Source of the DNA: a virus
Reading direction: 5' to 3' (one strand)
Length of the DNA: 30,248 nt
Virus record (IMG/VR): IMGVR_UViG_3300025834_000021
Coordinates: 1-30,248 of that record
Made by a program: the position numbers and the translations under genes. The notes beneath the pieces are model-generated. The model had not been told where the DNA came from. It saw nothing but the letters and a program-made list of their open reading frames with translations, and searched no databases. Of this stretch, positions 8,107 to 15,010 are shown piece by piece (within the stretch, counting starts at the first letter, position 1; every line of letters begins with the position of its first letter).

Positions 8107-8142
8107 TTATGTCCCAGACCATTGCATATAGCCCCAGTCCAT
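8107..8142 (-). CDS. Possible 11-residue leader peptide before the scaffold gene
   Basis: A tiny frame ATG to TAA encoding MDWGYMQWSGT, lying between a terminator-like hairpin and the scaffold ribosome site; its stop overlaps the AAGGAGG of the scaffold gene. The peptide is unusually rich in aromatic residues (two Trp, one Tyr) for this genome and the DNA is locally GC-rich (ACTGGGGC). The upstream ribosome site is weak (AGTAGG, two bases from the ATG). It could be a real leader peptide coupling translation into the scaffold gene or chance. Confidence 0.25.
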   Translation of the reverse strand: MDWGYMQWSGT

Positions 8143-8183
8143 TACCTACTATTTTTTCAACCTTACTATAGTAAAAACGGTAT

Positions 8184-8212
8184 ATAAAAAGCACTATGCT
8201 TTCACATAATGC
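8184..8212 (-). terminator. Rho-independent terminator-like hairpin
   Basis: On the minus strand GCATTATG, six-base loop, CATAGTGC (8-bp stem, one G-U pair), then TTTTTATA. It lies after the gp49-like gene and before the scaffold gene. If active it would cut transcription of the capsid/tail genes unless it is read through. Confidence 0.6.
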
Positions 8213-8222
8213 CTAGTTTTCT

Positions 8223-8489
8223 TTATATTTTACTTATTTCACATTGAAGTTTATATCCTTCAATTTCCCATAACTTATCTTCTATTTTCTTTAAACAAAT
8301 TTCTTTTCCAATCTCTTGATTATAATTTGTTTTATCTACACATGCACTAGATTCAGTTAATACAAATCCATTTTCTAATTTAACTGTTACTAATGTACAT
8401 TTATCAAATACTGTTTGAACATTTATTTCAGCTCTATTAAGTATTTCATTTATTTGTTCTTGTGTTACTGTATTATTCAATTTAATCAC
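8223..8489 (-). CDS. Phage gp49/gp66-like family protein
   Basis: An 88-residue protein with VTVKLENGFVLTESSACVDK, then TNYNQEIGKEICLKKIEDKL and WEIEGYKLQ. The combination 'C-T-x-V-x-LENGF-x-(6)-SACV-(6)-N-x-EIG-(11)-W-x-EGY-x-L' matches the small phage family known from N4 gp49 and Sf6 gene 66. That family is widespread and has no established biochemical role. It is usually a stand-alone accessory phage gene. The ATG at 8489 is followed by a plausible N-terminal helix (TQEQINEILNRA). Confidence in the family is good; the function is unknown. Confidence 0.75.
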   Translation of the reverse strand: MIKLNNTVTQEQINEILNRAEINVQTVFDKCTLVTVKLENGFVLTESSACVDKTNYNQEIGKEICLKKIEDKLWEIEGYKLQCEISKI

Positions 8490-8520
8490 CTACACTTTCA
8501 TATATTTCAAAAAATATATT

Positions 8521-8652
8521 TTATACGACTTCATTTCCTTTATATGCAACGTTTTTATTACTTTTACATTTAGGACATATTGGGAATTTATTTCCAATAT
8601 TTTTTTCTATTATAAAATCTGTTTCACATGTATGACATATAAATTTATTCAT
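8521..8652 (-). CDS. 43-residue zinc-ribbon protein
   Basis: A short frame encoding MNKFICHTCETDFIIEKN and then FPICPKCKSNKNVAYKGNEV. Two CxxC pairs (CHTC, CPKC) spaced 18 residues apart make a minimal zinc ribbon. The start has GGTGAATAAT just upstream. It sits between the gp49-like gene and an 88-residue gene of unknown function in the same short cluster, flanked on both sides by terminator-like hairpins. The role is unknown; nucleic-acid binding is a guess. Confidence 0.65.
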   Translation of the reverse strand: MNKFICHTCETDFIIEKNIGNKFPICPKCKSNKNVAYKGNEVV

Positions 8653-8670
8653 ATTATTCACCAACCTTAC

Positions 8671-8937
8671 CTATAAATTGAATCCTTGATTATTTTGTTT
8701 TCCAAAACTAAACATAAAGGCATTAACAATTTTAACATCTGCACATCTTGTAAGTTCTAAATTTTCATTATAATTGTTTTTATAATAATCTAATTTATAA
8801 TCTAAATTATCATTTAAAGTTAATATAAATTCATGTGCTTTTTTTCCTGGTATCGTTAATTCAACACATACATCTATATTTTGTGCTTTTGCCATTGTAA
8901 ATACTTTTTCTAAATCTCTTATTTTCATATCATCCAC
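8671..8937 (-). CDS. Hypothetical phage protein
   Basis: An 88-residue protein beginning (M)DDMKIRDLEKVFTMAKAQN. I chose the GTG at 8937 because an AGGAGGTG ribosome site lies 6 bases upstream; the earlier in-frame GTG at 8946 is inside that ribosome site. The pattern helix, strand (DVCVELTIPG), strand (AHEFILTLN), helix (DYKLDYYKNNY), strand (CADVKIVNAFMFSF) suggests a small alpha/beta fold. I do not recognise the family. It is the first gene of the three-gene cluster after the 8,968 terminator. Confidence 0.6.
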   Translation of the reverse strand: MDDMKIRDLEKVFTMAKAQNIDVCVELTIPGKKAHEFILTLNDNLDYKLDYYKNNYNENLELTRCADVKIVNAFMFSFGKQNNQGFNL

Positions 8938-8964
8938 GCTATTCACCTCCTATAAATTAGCATA

Positions 8965-8996
8965 ATAAAAGCACTTACCCTTTTAGATAAGTGCTT
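8965..8996 (-). terminator. Rho-independent terminator after the cargo gene
   Basis: A perfect 9-bp stem (AAGCACTTA / TAAGTGCTT) with a 10-base loop, followed on the minus strand by a TTTTATTATG tail. It sits 28 bases past the stop of the zinc-ribbon/TM gene. Confidence 0.75.
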
Positions 8997-9023
8997 AATA
9001 TTTATATTCTTATTTTGAATTTA

Positions 9024-9446
9024 CTACTTTAGTCCGAATTGTGCTTTCATTACTTCTTTATTATTTTGAAAAGTTATATTTGCATTTGATATACCATCTT
9101 TTCCATAGAATACATACATTTGTGTCTTTATATCCAGTAATTCACTCTCTGATAATAATGCACCTTCAGATCCAATTATTGCTATAACTTCATCATATGT
9201 CATATCTGTTTGTATGCTATTAAACTTTTCTAAATTTATTTTATTTGATACACTACTAGAAACAGTACTTGTATTTCCACCTAAACTAGCAATAGTACCA
9301 AGCATTACTATGATTGCTACTATTAATAATGGTAATCCTATAACTTTTCTCCACGTTGCTATTTGATTTCTTTTACAAGTTGCACATATTTTTGCTTTTT
9401 TATCCATTTCTGATTGACAATGTATACATTTTTTCGTTTCATTCAT
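9024..9446 (-). CDS. Zinc-ribbon, single-TM protein with a BamE/DUF3862-like domain (probable cargo gene)
   Basis: 140 residues in three parts: an N-terminal zinc ribbon (CIHC at 7-10, CATC at 21-24 approximately), one transmembrane helix (VIGLPLLIVAIIVMLGTIAS), and an extracytoplasmic domain with MTYDEVIAIIGSEGALLSES and YVFYGKDGISNANITFQNNK, matching the 'M-s-y-d-E-V-x-x-i-l-G' start of SmpA/BamE-like (DUF3862) domains. It is not a virion component by type. It interrupts the head gene block between MuF and the accessory cluster, and has its own promoter-like sequence upstream and terminator downstream. That is the layout of a cargo gene ('moron') expressed in the lysogen. Membrane location is clear from sequence; the function is unknown. 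Confidence 0.75.
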   Translation of the reverse strand: MNETKKCIHCQSEMDKKAKICATCKRNQIATWRKVIGLPLLIVAIIVMLGTIASLGGNTSTVSSSVSNKINLEKFNSIQTDMTYDEVIAIIGSEGALLSESELLDIKTQMYVFYGKDGISNANITFQNNKEVMKAQFGLK

Positions 9447-9468
9447 AAAATCATCTCCCTTTTACCAT

Positions 9469-9477
9469 ATTATAACA
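9469..9477 (-). promoter_or_regulatory. Extended -10 promoter for the cargo gene
   Basis: On the minus strand TGTTATAAT (TG-n-TATAAT, an extended -10) lies 22 bases upstream of the 9446 start codon and just before the AAAGGGAGATGA ribosome site. No good -35 at 17 bases (ACACAT), which extended -10 promoters tolerate. Confidence 0.55.
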
Positions 9478-9517
9478 TATTTTTATTAATTATGTGTCGA
9501 AAGTTGTCGATTTATTG

Positions 9518-10477
9518 TTATTTTTGTTTATTATTATTTTTAATTGCAACTATTGTTGATCTACACGGATGATAAGTTGTAGTAATTGGTGGTAAATTTA
9601 TTCCTGGTACTAAACCTTTTGTTTTAGTAAGTATTATATCTCCCACTTCCTCATTGTACCTATAATATTCATTTGTATCGTTTATTTTAAATACTTGCGT
9701 ATGCATACTTTTACATACTTTAGTAGTTCTATCATCAACTGTAGCTACATATTGCACTTCTTTAACATTAAAATTTTCACATGCTTTTAAATAACCAGTA
9801 TGATAAATGCTTGTTGACATTACTTCTAAAAAACCACTAAATTTAAGTTCTTCTGAATCTTCTTTTTTCTTTATATTTAAATTTAATTTGTTTTGAAGTT
9901 CTAATATCTTCTCAAATTCATAGTTTTCTACATTAAGCTCTTTATTTTGTTGGTTATTTATTAGTGCTTGTTTTTTAATTTGTTCTGCATCATACTGTAT
10001 TCTAGAACTTATATAATCTTTATAGATATATCCTGAATTTACTTTCTTCAAAGCTAATGGTAGTAATATCAATAGATTTTGCTCATTTAAAGTTTCTTTT
10101 ATATCAATTGTACAATTACTATACCCACTATTTAAAATCGTTACAAAGGCATCTTGACTGACCTTATCATATTGTTTATATTGATTATCATATATAAGCA
10201 ATAATTTTAATTCTAATATATCTTGTTGGTACATGTTTTTTCTAGCTAATATTTTATTGGCCATAAATATTACATATTCACTAAATATACCTTTCTCTTT
10301 ACAAGTATCAATATACCTTTGCAACTTTTCTCTCTTTGTATAGCTTATTGGTTTTATATCTAATAAGTATATTTCATCAAATACCATCTGTATATCATCA
10401 TGAGTAAAAGCATTTATTTTATCAAATCTTTCTTTAACATCTAACAACTCACTATCTAGCGCTAACCATCTATCCAT
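9518..10477 (-). CDS. Minor capsid protein, MuF / SPP1 gp7-like head morphogenesis
   Basis: 319 residues. The N-terminal two thirds is helical. The C-terminal domain has YVATVDDRTTKVCKSMHTQV, then LVPGINLPPITTTYHPCRST: 'DDRT-x-x-VC-x-x-x-H/D-x-x-V-(n)-PG-x-N-x-PP-x-(6)-H-P-CRST', the signature of the MuF (phage head morphogenesis) family. MuF proteins are minor head components linked to the portal and sometimes carry fused toxins; no extra C-terminal domain is present here. The ATG overlaps the end of the portal gene by eight bases, with AAAGGAA as ribosome site. Confidence 0.85.
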   Translation of the reverse strand: MDRWLALDSELLDVKERFDKINAFTHDDIQMVFDEIYLLDIKPISYTKREKLQRYIDTCKEKGIFSEYVIFMANKILARKNMYQQDILELKLLLIYDNQYKQYDKVSQDAFVTILNSGYSNCTIDIKETLNEQNLLILLPLALKKVNSGYIYKDYISSRIQYDAEQIKKQALINNQQNKELNVENYEFEKILELQNKLNLNIKKKEDSEELKFSGFLEVMSTSIYHTGYLKACENFNVKEVQYVATVDDRTTKVCKSMHTQVFKINDTNEYYRYNEEVGDIILTKTKGLVPGINLPPITTTYHPCRSTIVAIKNNNKQK

Positions 10478-12029
10478 TATTTATTGTTCCTTTATCGTTT
10501 AAAAGTGGAATTATCGGTTTTTTAATTTTATCTGAATTTATCGAAAGATTTACTTTTGGTATACCACTATTAGGTATTAAATCACCTTTTGATAAATTAG
10601 GTATGTTATTAGATGTTTTATTCATAAATATTTCCATTTTATCTGCATCTTGATCTGCAATCTTTTTAAGTTCTGCTTTTGTATCTAGATCATCAGGTAA
10701 CATATCTATTACAGTCTCATCACTTAATGTTCCTTTTAAACTTAATGCTCTATCAGTCTCTGTTTTCTTGTCAGTTGGTAAATTTCTTTTAAGTGATATT
10801 TTTATATCTCTAAAATCAAATTTAGTATTTTTCTTCTTATTTATTTTACCAACAATCAATTCCCATCTTCTCAATAATTGTTTCTTAAATTGTTTATCTG
10901 CATCAGTTATATTTTGCTCTAATGCAAAGAATTTTCTATCTAATGCGCTCGCATTATCTGCATTTGTAAATCCTAAATCTGTTATATTTGGAACTCCAGT
11001 TATCATTGATATTAAATCAACTAATGTTTTTTTGTGATTTTGAAGTGCAGTATCTTTAACATCTTTTTCTACCCATCCTATATCACCATTTTCAGGTATA
11101 TAGAAAGTTCTAGTTTTTAATATGTACTCATCTTCTTTTTCTCTAGCTGGATTTATTATAGTTTCACCTTCATCATTAGTTGTAGTTGTTTCATTCTCTG
11201 GAGCATATCCTATAATTTTAAGTTTTGCATCATCATTATATTGAAAAGTATTTCTGCTATTCTGCATAACTCTTTCATATGCACAAATCAACGAAATAAC
11301 TAACTCGAAACAAGCTAATCCATCTCTGTTTTCAATTGCTATACAAGGTAATTCATCCCACTTTTGTGATTTAGATAATTTTTTGTTTTCTTTAAATTCT
11401 TTTTCCTTTGCTTTACTGTTATTATAAAATTTCTTTCCACTTGTAGTAGTTAATTCTACCATAGTAATATCTGTATTATTACTATCCTTTTCTAGCCATC
11501 TTCTTACTTGTCCTATTTGATTAACTGGTGTAGAATAATCATATATAGCTACTGTATTTAAAGGACTTGTTTTAGTATATACAATCTCATTGTTTTTATT
11601 TTCATATAATGTCTCATAACATGCATTCATACAAAAATAATCAAAAGCAAGGTCATAGAACTCTGTTGAATCATCATTATATTTAGTAACATAATCTATA
11701 ATTGATTTTAATTCATCTGGATCATTGCTTGTACCAAATATTTTATTAAATAACTTTTGAATTATTCCTTTTTGTTTTTCATCAACTGTTTTATTTATAG
11801 AATATAGTGGAGCTTTACCTGCAAAGAATCCAGTTGTCATATTTGTAATATAAAATTCAAACCCTACTTTTATTTTATCATCAGTAGTGCTTACTAACTC
11901 CGAATAACTTGATTTTCTTCTGAATCTCTCATATAATTGTTTTCTTTTATTCCATTCTATTTCAGCTAAACTTAATATACTTGCAATACTATTTTCACTT
12001 TCTAAAGTTTCAACATTCCATTGTATCAT
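10470..12029 (-). CDS. Portal protein (SPP1 gp6-like)
   Basis: About 519 residues. The start MIQWNVETLESENSIASILS at 12029 was chosen because AAGGTGG lies 8 bases upstream and this start abuts the terminase stop; an earlier ATG at 12062 would overlap terL by 31 bases. Features: KKRKQLYERFRRKSSYSELV near the N-terminus, FEFYITNMTTGFFAGKAPLY (crown/wing start typical of SPP1-family portals), and TDLGFTNADNASALDRKFFA plus a long helix rich in Lys/Gln (about residues 330-420). Portals form the dodecameric DNA channel. The C-terminus is Asn/Pro-rich and probably disordered. Neighbours TerL and MuF are as expected. Confidence 0.9.
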   Translation of the reverse strand: MIQWNVETLESENSIASILSLAEIEWNKRKQLYERFRRKSSYSELVSTTDDKIKVGFEFYITNMTTGFFAGKAPLYSINKTVDEKQKGIIQKLFNKIFGTSNDPDELKSIIDYVTKYNDDSTEFYDLAFDYFCMNACYETLYENKNNEIVYTKTSPLNTVAIYDYSTPVNQIGQVRRWLEKDSNNTDITMVELTTTSGKKFYNNSKAKEKEFKENKKLSKSQKWDELPCIAIENRDGLACFELVISLICAYERVMQNSRNTFQYNDDAKLKIIGYAPENETTTTNDEGETIINPAREKEDEYILKTRTFYIPENGDIGWVEKDVKDTALQNHKKTLVDLISMITGVPNITDLGFTNADNASALDRKFFALEQNITDADKQFKKQLLRRWELIVGKINKKKNTKFDFRDIKISLKRNLPTDKKTETDRALSLKGTLSDETVIDMLPDDLDTKAELKKIADQDADKMEIFMNKTSNNIPNLSKGDLIPNSGIPKVNLSINSDKIKKPIIPLLNDKGTINNG

Positions 12030-12031
12030 TT

Positions 12032-13303
12032 TTATACCACCTTCTTTGTACTCATTTGCCAATTTTTAACTTTTCTTATAAATCTCTCTAATGCATATCT
12101 CATAGCATCCATTAAATGATTGAAATCATCAATTGGTATATTTAATTTGTTTCCAAATTTGTCTTTAGCCCATGTATAATTACTTATTTCAGTTAAATAA
12201 TTAACACAACTAGGATGTATTATTATTTCAAAATCTTGTATAAATTGTACTCCATTATTAATACTGTCTTTTCCTTTAACTGCTCCTATTATCCTTTTTA
12301 ATCCTAGTGATAACAGTTCATCAATGCTCTTTGGTTCTGAACTATCTGCAGTAATCTTTTCTTTTGCATATCCCATTGTACTAACTTCAGTGTATATTGC
12401 TTTATTTGATAAACCTTTTTTATAAAGTTCATCATATACATATATTTTTCTATTAACCAAATCAATTGAACCGCAAAAAAGCGCTGTAGGATCATTGGTA
12501 TAACCAAAATCTAATCCAAAAGCACTCTCTAAATTTCTTATTATATTTATATCGAATTTTTCTTCTTTCCAATTCTCATATATTAAGCCATCTACTATAC
12601 CCCAATTTCCTAATCCTGCTACTGCATATCTTCTAGGATTATCTCTTTTCATTCTTTCAAATACTTTTTTATCTGCAGCATCTAAAAATTCATTACATGT
12701 ATAATTTGTAGTTAATGCTAATATATCTTCATCTGGAGAAACATCAAAAAATCTTTTCTTTAACCAATGTTTTTCATTCCAAGGATTAAATGTTATTGTT
12801 ATTTGCTTAAATAATCCATCAGGTACTTCTCCTCTTATAGACTCATCTAAAATATCGAAATCATCTTGTTTAGTAATCTCATATGCTTCTTCAATCCACA
12901 TCCAACATAAGCAACCAATATCTACAGTAATAGATGTAACTTTTAAAGGATCGTCTAATCCTCTAAAATATATTTTCTGGCCTGTAGGTTTATATGTTAA
13001 TTCGAGTGGAGATTCTTTTACATCCCACCATGCATCAACTTTTAATCTATGTATTGCCCATTTAAGTTCTGCAAAACACGAGTCTTTTAATGTTCTATAT
13101 GTTTTACGAACAACCAATAAGTTAGCATCTGGATATTTCATCAAATTAGTTATATACCACAATGCTGTAGTTTTAGATTTTTTACTAGCTCTAGAACCTT
13201 TAACAACTCTATACCTGCCTTTAAAGTTCCAAAACTTTTTATATCCTCCACCTATTACATCAGGTAAATATACTCTAGTCTTATTATTAGTCTGCAAGTT
13301 CAT
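12032..13303 (-). CDS. terL: Terminase large subunit
   Basis: 423 residues. ATPase domain: Walker A GSRASKKSKTT (36-46) and Walker B CLCWMWIEEA (131-140) with catalytic Glu; coupling motif region LALTTNYTCNEFLDAA. RNase H-like nuclease: FGLDFGYTNDPT (Asp265), ITADSSEP (Asp320) and DDFNHLMDAMRYAL (Asp399) provide the three acidic metal ligands. This is the PBSX/terminase-3 type packaging motor, which cuts the concatemer and pumps DNA through the portal. It is complete and looks intact. The ATG is preceded by AGGAGAAG inside the 3' end of terS, overlapping it by 17 bases, so TerL synthesis is probably coupled to translation of the shifted terS frame. Confidence 0.95.
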   Translation of the reverse strand: MNLQTNNKTRVYLPDVIGGGYKKFWNFKGRYRVVKGSRASKKSKTTALWYITNLMKYPDANLLVVRKTYRTLKDSCFAELKWAIHRLKVDAWWDVKESPLELTYKPTGQKIYFRGLDDPLKVTSITVDIGCLCWMWIEEAYEITKQDDFDILDESIRGEVPDGLFKQITITFNPWNEKHWLKKRFFDVSPDEDILALTTNYTCNEFLDAADKKVFERMKRDNPRRYAVAGLGNWGIVDGLIYENWKEEKFDINIIRNLESAFGLDFGYTNDPTALFCGSIDLVNRKIYVYDELYKKGLSNKAIYTEVSTMGYAKEKITADSSEPKSIDELLSLGLKRIIGAVKGKDSINNGVQFIQDFEIIIHPSCVNYLTEISNYTWAKDKFGNKLNIPIDDFNHLMDAMRYALERFIRKVKNWQMSTKKVV

Positions 13304-13701
13304 CTTCTCCTGTAATTACGACAGGTATAGCTCCATCAATTTTTAGTTTATCATTTAACAGTCCGTGTCTTCTCGCAAGTAATTCAGCTGCTTTATTTCT
13401 TTCTTTAAGTGGAGCATCTAAATCGAATTGGTCCTTTATATTGCCTCTCATTACTTCAGTTAAATAAATTAGAACTTCATTTTGATCTGCTACTAATTCT
13501 TTCTTTTTATCTGCTAATACTGAATCTATAAATTCTCTTATTTTAGGCTTTTTAATCAGCCTGGATGCATTTACTTTACATGTATCTTGATTTTCATTTG
13601 TGAATGCTTTACGGTATGATTCTGCGCCGATTAAGGCTTTCTATATAATGATGACAAAATAATTCTTGTTTCCTGGTTATTTTTTTATCTTCATTATCCA
13701 C
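13287..13701 (-). CDS. terS: Terminase small subunit, split by a +1 frameshift at a CGG codon
   Basis: From GTG 13701 (GAAGGTGG ribosome site) the frame reads (M)DNEDKKITRKQELFCHHYIESLN, then meets CGG at 13629-13627 and would end at TAA 13609-13611. Skipping one C and reading GGC from 13628 gives GAESYRKAFTNENQDTCKVN, then ASRLIKKPKIREFIDSVLAD and on to a stop at 13287. Together this is a 137-residue protein with the KQE-x-FC-x-x-YIE-x-x-NG-x-x-SYRKAF helix-turn-helix opening and the NKAAELLARRHGLLND C-terminus of phage small terminases. The small subunit recognises pac/cos DNA and activates TerL. Either this is programmed +1 recoding, or a one-base insertion has inactivated packaging. The second CGG-associated shift in this prophage favours the first reading. 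Confidence 0.8.
13626..13632 (-). promoter_or_regulatory. Candidate +1 frameshift site AAT-CGG-C in terS
   Basis: Zero frame is CTT AAT CGG CGC; conserved terS sequence resumes in +1 at GGC (Gly). CGG is otherwise absent in frame from the recognisable genes of the window. The site resembles that in the DUF1064 gene (AAG-CGG-A): an AAN codon before CGG and a Gly GGN codon after skipping C. Confidence 0.5.
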
Positions 13702-13951
13702 TTAATCCACCTTCCTTTATGCGATTTATCTGTTTCTCATATTTATATTCTTTAGCTAAAAATATAACAACTTCAATAATACTATAAAAATCTTCTCCAT
13801 CACTTTTTGGATGATATTTATATATAGTGTATTTAGTTGTCATCTTATCTCTATCTTTGTTATAATACTGCGTTGTACTCATTTTATAGTTCACATCTAA
13901 TCTATTTAATACAAACAATAATTTCTTTACCATTGCATTTGGATTTTCCAC
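13694..13951 (-). CDS. Hypothetical small phage protein
   Basis: 85 residues, GTG start at 13951 with GAGGTGATA upstream. It begins (M)ENPNAMVKKLLFVLNRLDVN, with a central strand pair (TTKYTIYKYHPKSDGEDFYS) and a C-terminal helix (IIEVVIFLAKEYKYEKQINR). No motif that I recognise. Its last codons overlap the GTG of terS by eight bases, so it may feed ribosomes into terS. First or second gene of the late operon. Confidence 0.6.
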   Translation of the reverse strand: MENPNAMVKKLLFVLNRLDVNYKMSTTQYYNKDRDKMTTKYTIYKYHPKSDGEDFYSIIEVVIFLAKEYKYEKQINRIKEGGLSG

Positions 13952-13968
13952 AGTATCACCTCATTTAT

Positions 13969-14172
13969 CTATATTTTAAAATAATTTGCGCACTTGTATA
14001 TTTCAACACCATCTTTTAATAAATGATCTAATTTTAAGCATCCTTCTCCACTGTTTACACAATCAGGACAGCAACGATTTTTTACTATTTTTAATTGTTG
14101 CTTTTGCTTTTCTTCTGATTTTCTAATTATATCAGAATATTTACTATCTTTACTTTGTTTCTTAACATTCAT
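13969..14172 (-). CDS. Small cysteine-cluster protein, first gene of late operon
   Basis: 67 residues from ATG 14172 (chosen over GTG 14181 since AAAGGTAGTGA then ends a normal distance away). A Lys/Gln-rich N-terminal half (KQSKDSKYSDIIRKSEEKQK) precedes CCPDCVNSGEGCLKLDH and YKCANYF. Five or six Cys could bind zinc. It lies directly after the two hairpins of the late leader. Function unknown. Confidence 0.6.
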   Translation of the reverse strand: MNVKKQSKDSKYSDIIRKSEEKQKQQLKIVKNRCCPDCVNSGEGCLKLDHLLKDGVEIYKCANYFKI

Positions 14173-14199
14173 TTGTATCACTACCTTTTTTAAAAATAA

Positions 14200-14236
14200 A
14201 ATAATAGAGCAATCTATTAAAAATCACTCTATTATT
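14200..14236 (-). terminator. Hairpin in the late leader, terminator-like on the minus strand
   Basis: Perfect 10-bp inverted repeat (AATAATAGAG / CTCTATTATT, 17-base loop) followed on the minus strand by TTATTTTTAAAA. The stem is AT-rich and may be a weak terminator or an antitermination element between the late promoter candidate and the first late gene. Confidence 0.45.
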
Positions 14237-14250
14237 TAGGAGGTTGATAT

Positions 14251-14268
14251 ATGAAAACTAAGGCATAG
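14251..14268 (+). CDS. Possible plus-strand 5-codon minigene (MKTKA)
   Basis: A perfect AGGAGG (14238-14243) is followed 7 bases later by ATG AAA ACT AAG GCA TAG, on the strand opposite to the surrounding genes. The next sequence folds (AAGGC-ATA-GCCTT) and then reaches a strong terminator at 14287-14322. Minigenes of this size can trap peptidyl-tRNA; it may also be chance or a remnant. No good plus-strand promoter seen. Confidence 0.2.
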   Translation: MKTKA

Positions 14269-14286
14269 CCTTAATCTGCATGCAAT

Positions 14287-14322
14287 AAAAAAAAGCAACC
14301 CATTGAAAAAGTTGCTTTTTTT
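14287..14322. terminator. Strong bidirectional rho-independent terminator
   Basis: Stem A-run + GCAAC paired with GTTGC + T-run (12 bp including A8/T7), loop of about 11 bases. The flanking A and T runs make it work on either strand: it would end the leftward transcript just downstream of the arpU stop region and any rightward transcript from the minigene. Confidence 0.75.
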
Positions 14323-14362
14323 ATTTCGAGTAAATTATCTTATGATAATCTCTACTATACTA

Positions 14363-14371
14363 ATTATATCA
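14363..14371 (-). promoter_or_regulatory. Candidate late promoter (extended -10)
   Basis: Minus strand reads TGATATAAT (TG-n-TATAAT), with only a poor -35 (AGTTTT at 17 bases). A weak -35 with a good extended -10 fits an activator-dependent promoter; arpU lies just upstream. Both hairpins of the late leader lie downstream, before the first late gene. An inverted repeat (ATTATC-TTAT-GATAAT) is at the expected transcript start. Confidence 0.45.
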
Positions 14372-14414
14372 CAAATTTCATTTAAAAACTATCATGTTTC
14401 TATCACGTTGTAGT

Positions 14415-14831
14415 TTATAAATAGCCTAACTCTTGTGCTAAAGCATATATAATACGATTTTTATACCTATGGAATGTTGCTTCACCTATTGGCATATCCA
14501 TACATACCTTTGTCTTAAAATAACCATTTTCAAAATATAATTTATAAAAATCTTTTTGAGTTTCATTTAATCCTTTTAATACCTTTTTTATTGCTTCTAC
14601 TGTGTATTTTAACCTATGTATCATTTTGTTGCTCATAAGTTCACTTACTTTACTTGTTTGTTGCTCATTTCCTCTATTTGGACTTCCAGGCATACCAGGA
14701 TCTGATGTAGGACTACTTTCAATTATATCAAGTTCCAATTCTTTTATTAATTCTTCATTTTCTGTGTAATCTCTTAACTCTTTTTCTAAATAATTTTTGA
14801 TTTCCTTTGTTAATTTTTTATTCATAACCAT
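14415..14831 (-). CDS. arpU: ArpU-family late transcription regulator
   Basis: 138 residues. Acidic N-terminal half with a Pro/Ser linker (SSPTSDPGMPGSPNRGNEQQ), then a sigma-region-4-like C-terminus: MIHRLKYTVEAIKKVLKGLN, TQKDFYKLYFENGYFKTKVC and a helix-turn-helix IGEATFHRYKNRIIYALAQE ending in LGYL. This is the pattern of ArpU/LmaC-type phage regulators, which switch on the late (packaging and morphogenesis) operon in Gram-positive phages. It is the last gene before the late leader, exactly the expected place. An operator copy at 15,011-15,048 upstream suggests that the lysogenic repressor could control it directly. Confidence 0.8.
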   Translation of the reverse strand: MVMNKKLTKEIKNYLEKELRDYTENEELIKELELDIIESSPTSDPGMPGSPNRGNEQQTSKVSELMSNKMIHRLKYTVEAIKKVLKGLNETQKDFYKLYFENGYFKTKVCMDMPIGEATFHRYKNRIIYALAQELGYL

Positions 14832-14863
14832 TTAATTACCCCCTTATAAGTAACTAGCTTGTC

Positions 14864-14998
14864 CTATATTATTCTTACAATAAATTCTACAATTTTATAT
14901 CCAAGTTCATCAAATATATTAAATCCTATGATAGCTGCAATACTTATTATTAGTATTAATGCAGCTATCACTAGCAATGTATAAATTAAAAACTTCAT
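14864..14998 (-). CDS. 44-residue membrane protein
   Basis: A short frame with AAAGGGGGATAATT before its ATG. It begins MKFLIYTLLVIAALILIISI and continues AAIIGFNIFDELGYKIVEFI: one long hydrophobic helix followed by an amphipathic C-terminus. A membrane location is clear. It lies between the operator-repeat copy and arpU. Function unknown; phage small membrane proteins of this type are often holin-like, exclusion or regulatory proteins, none of which is shown here. Confidence 0.6.
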   Translation of the reverse strand: MKFLIYTLLVIAALILIISIAAIIGFNIFDELGYKIVEFIVRII

Positions 14999-15010
14999 AA
15001 TTATCCCCCT

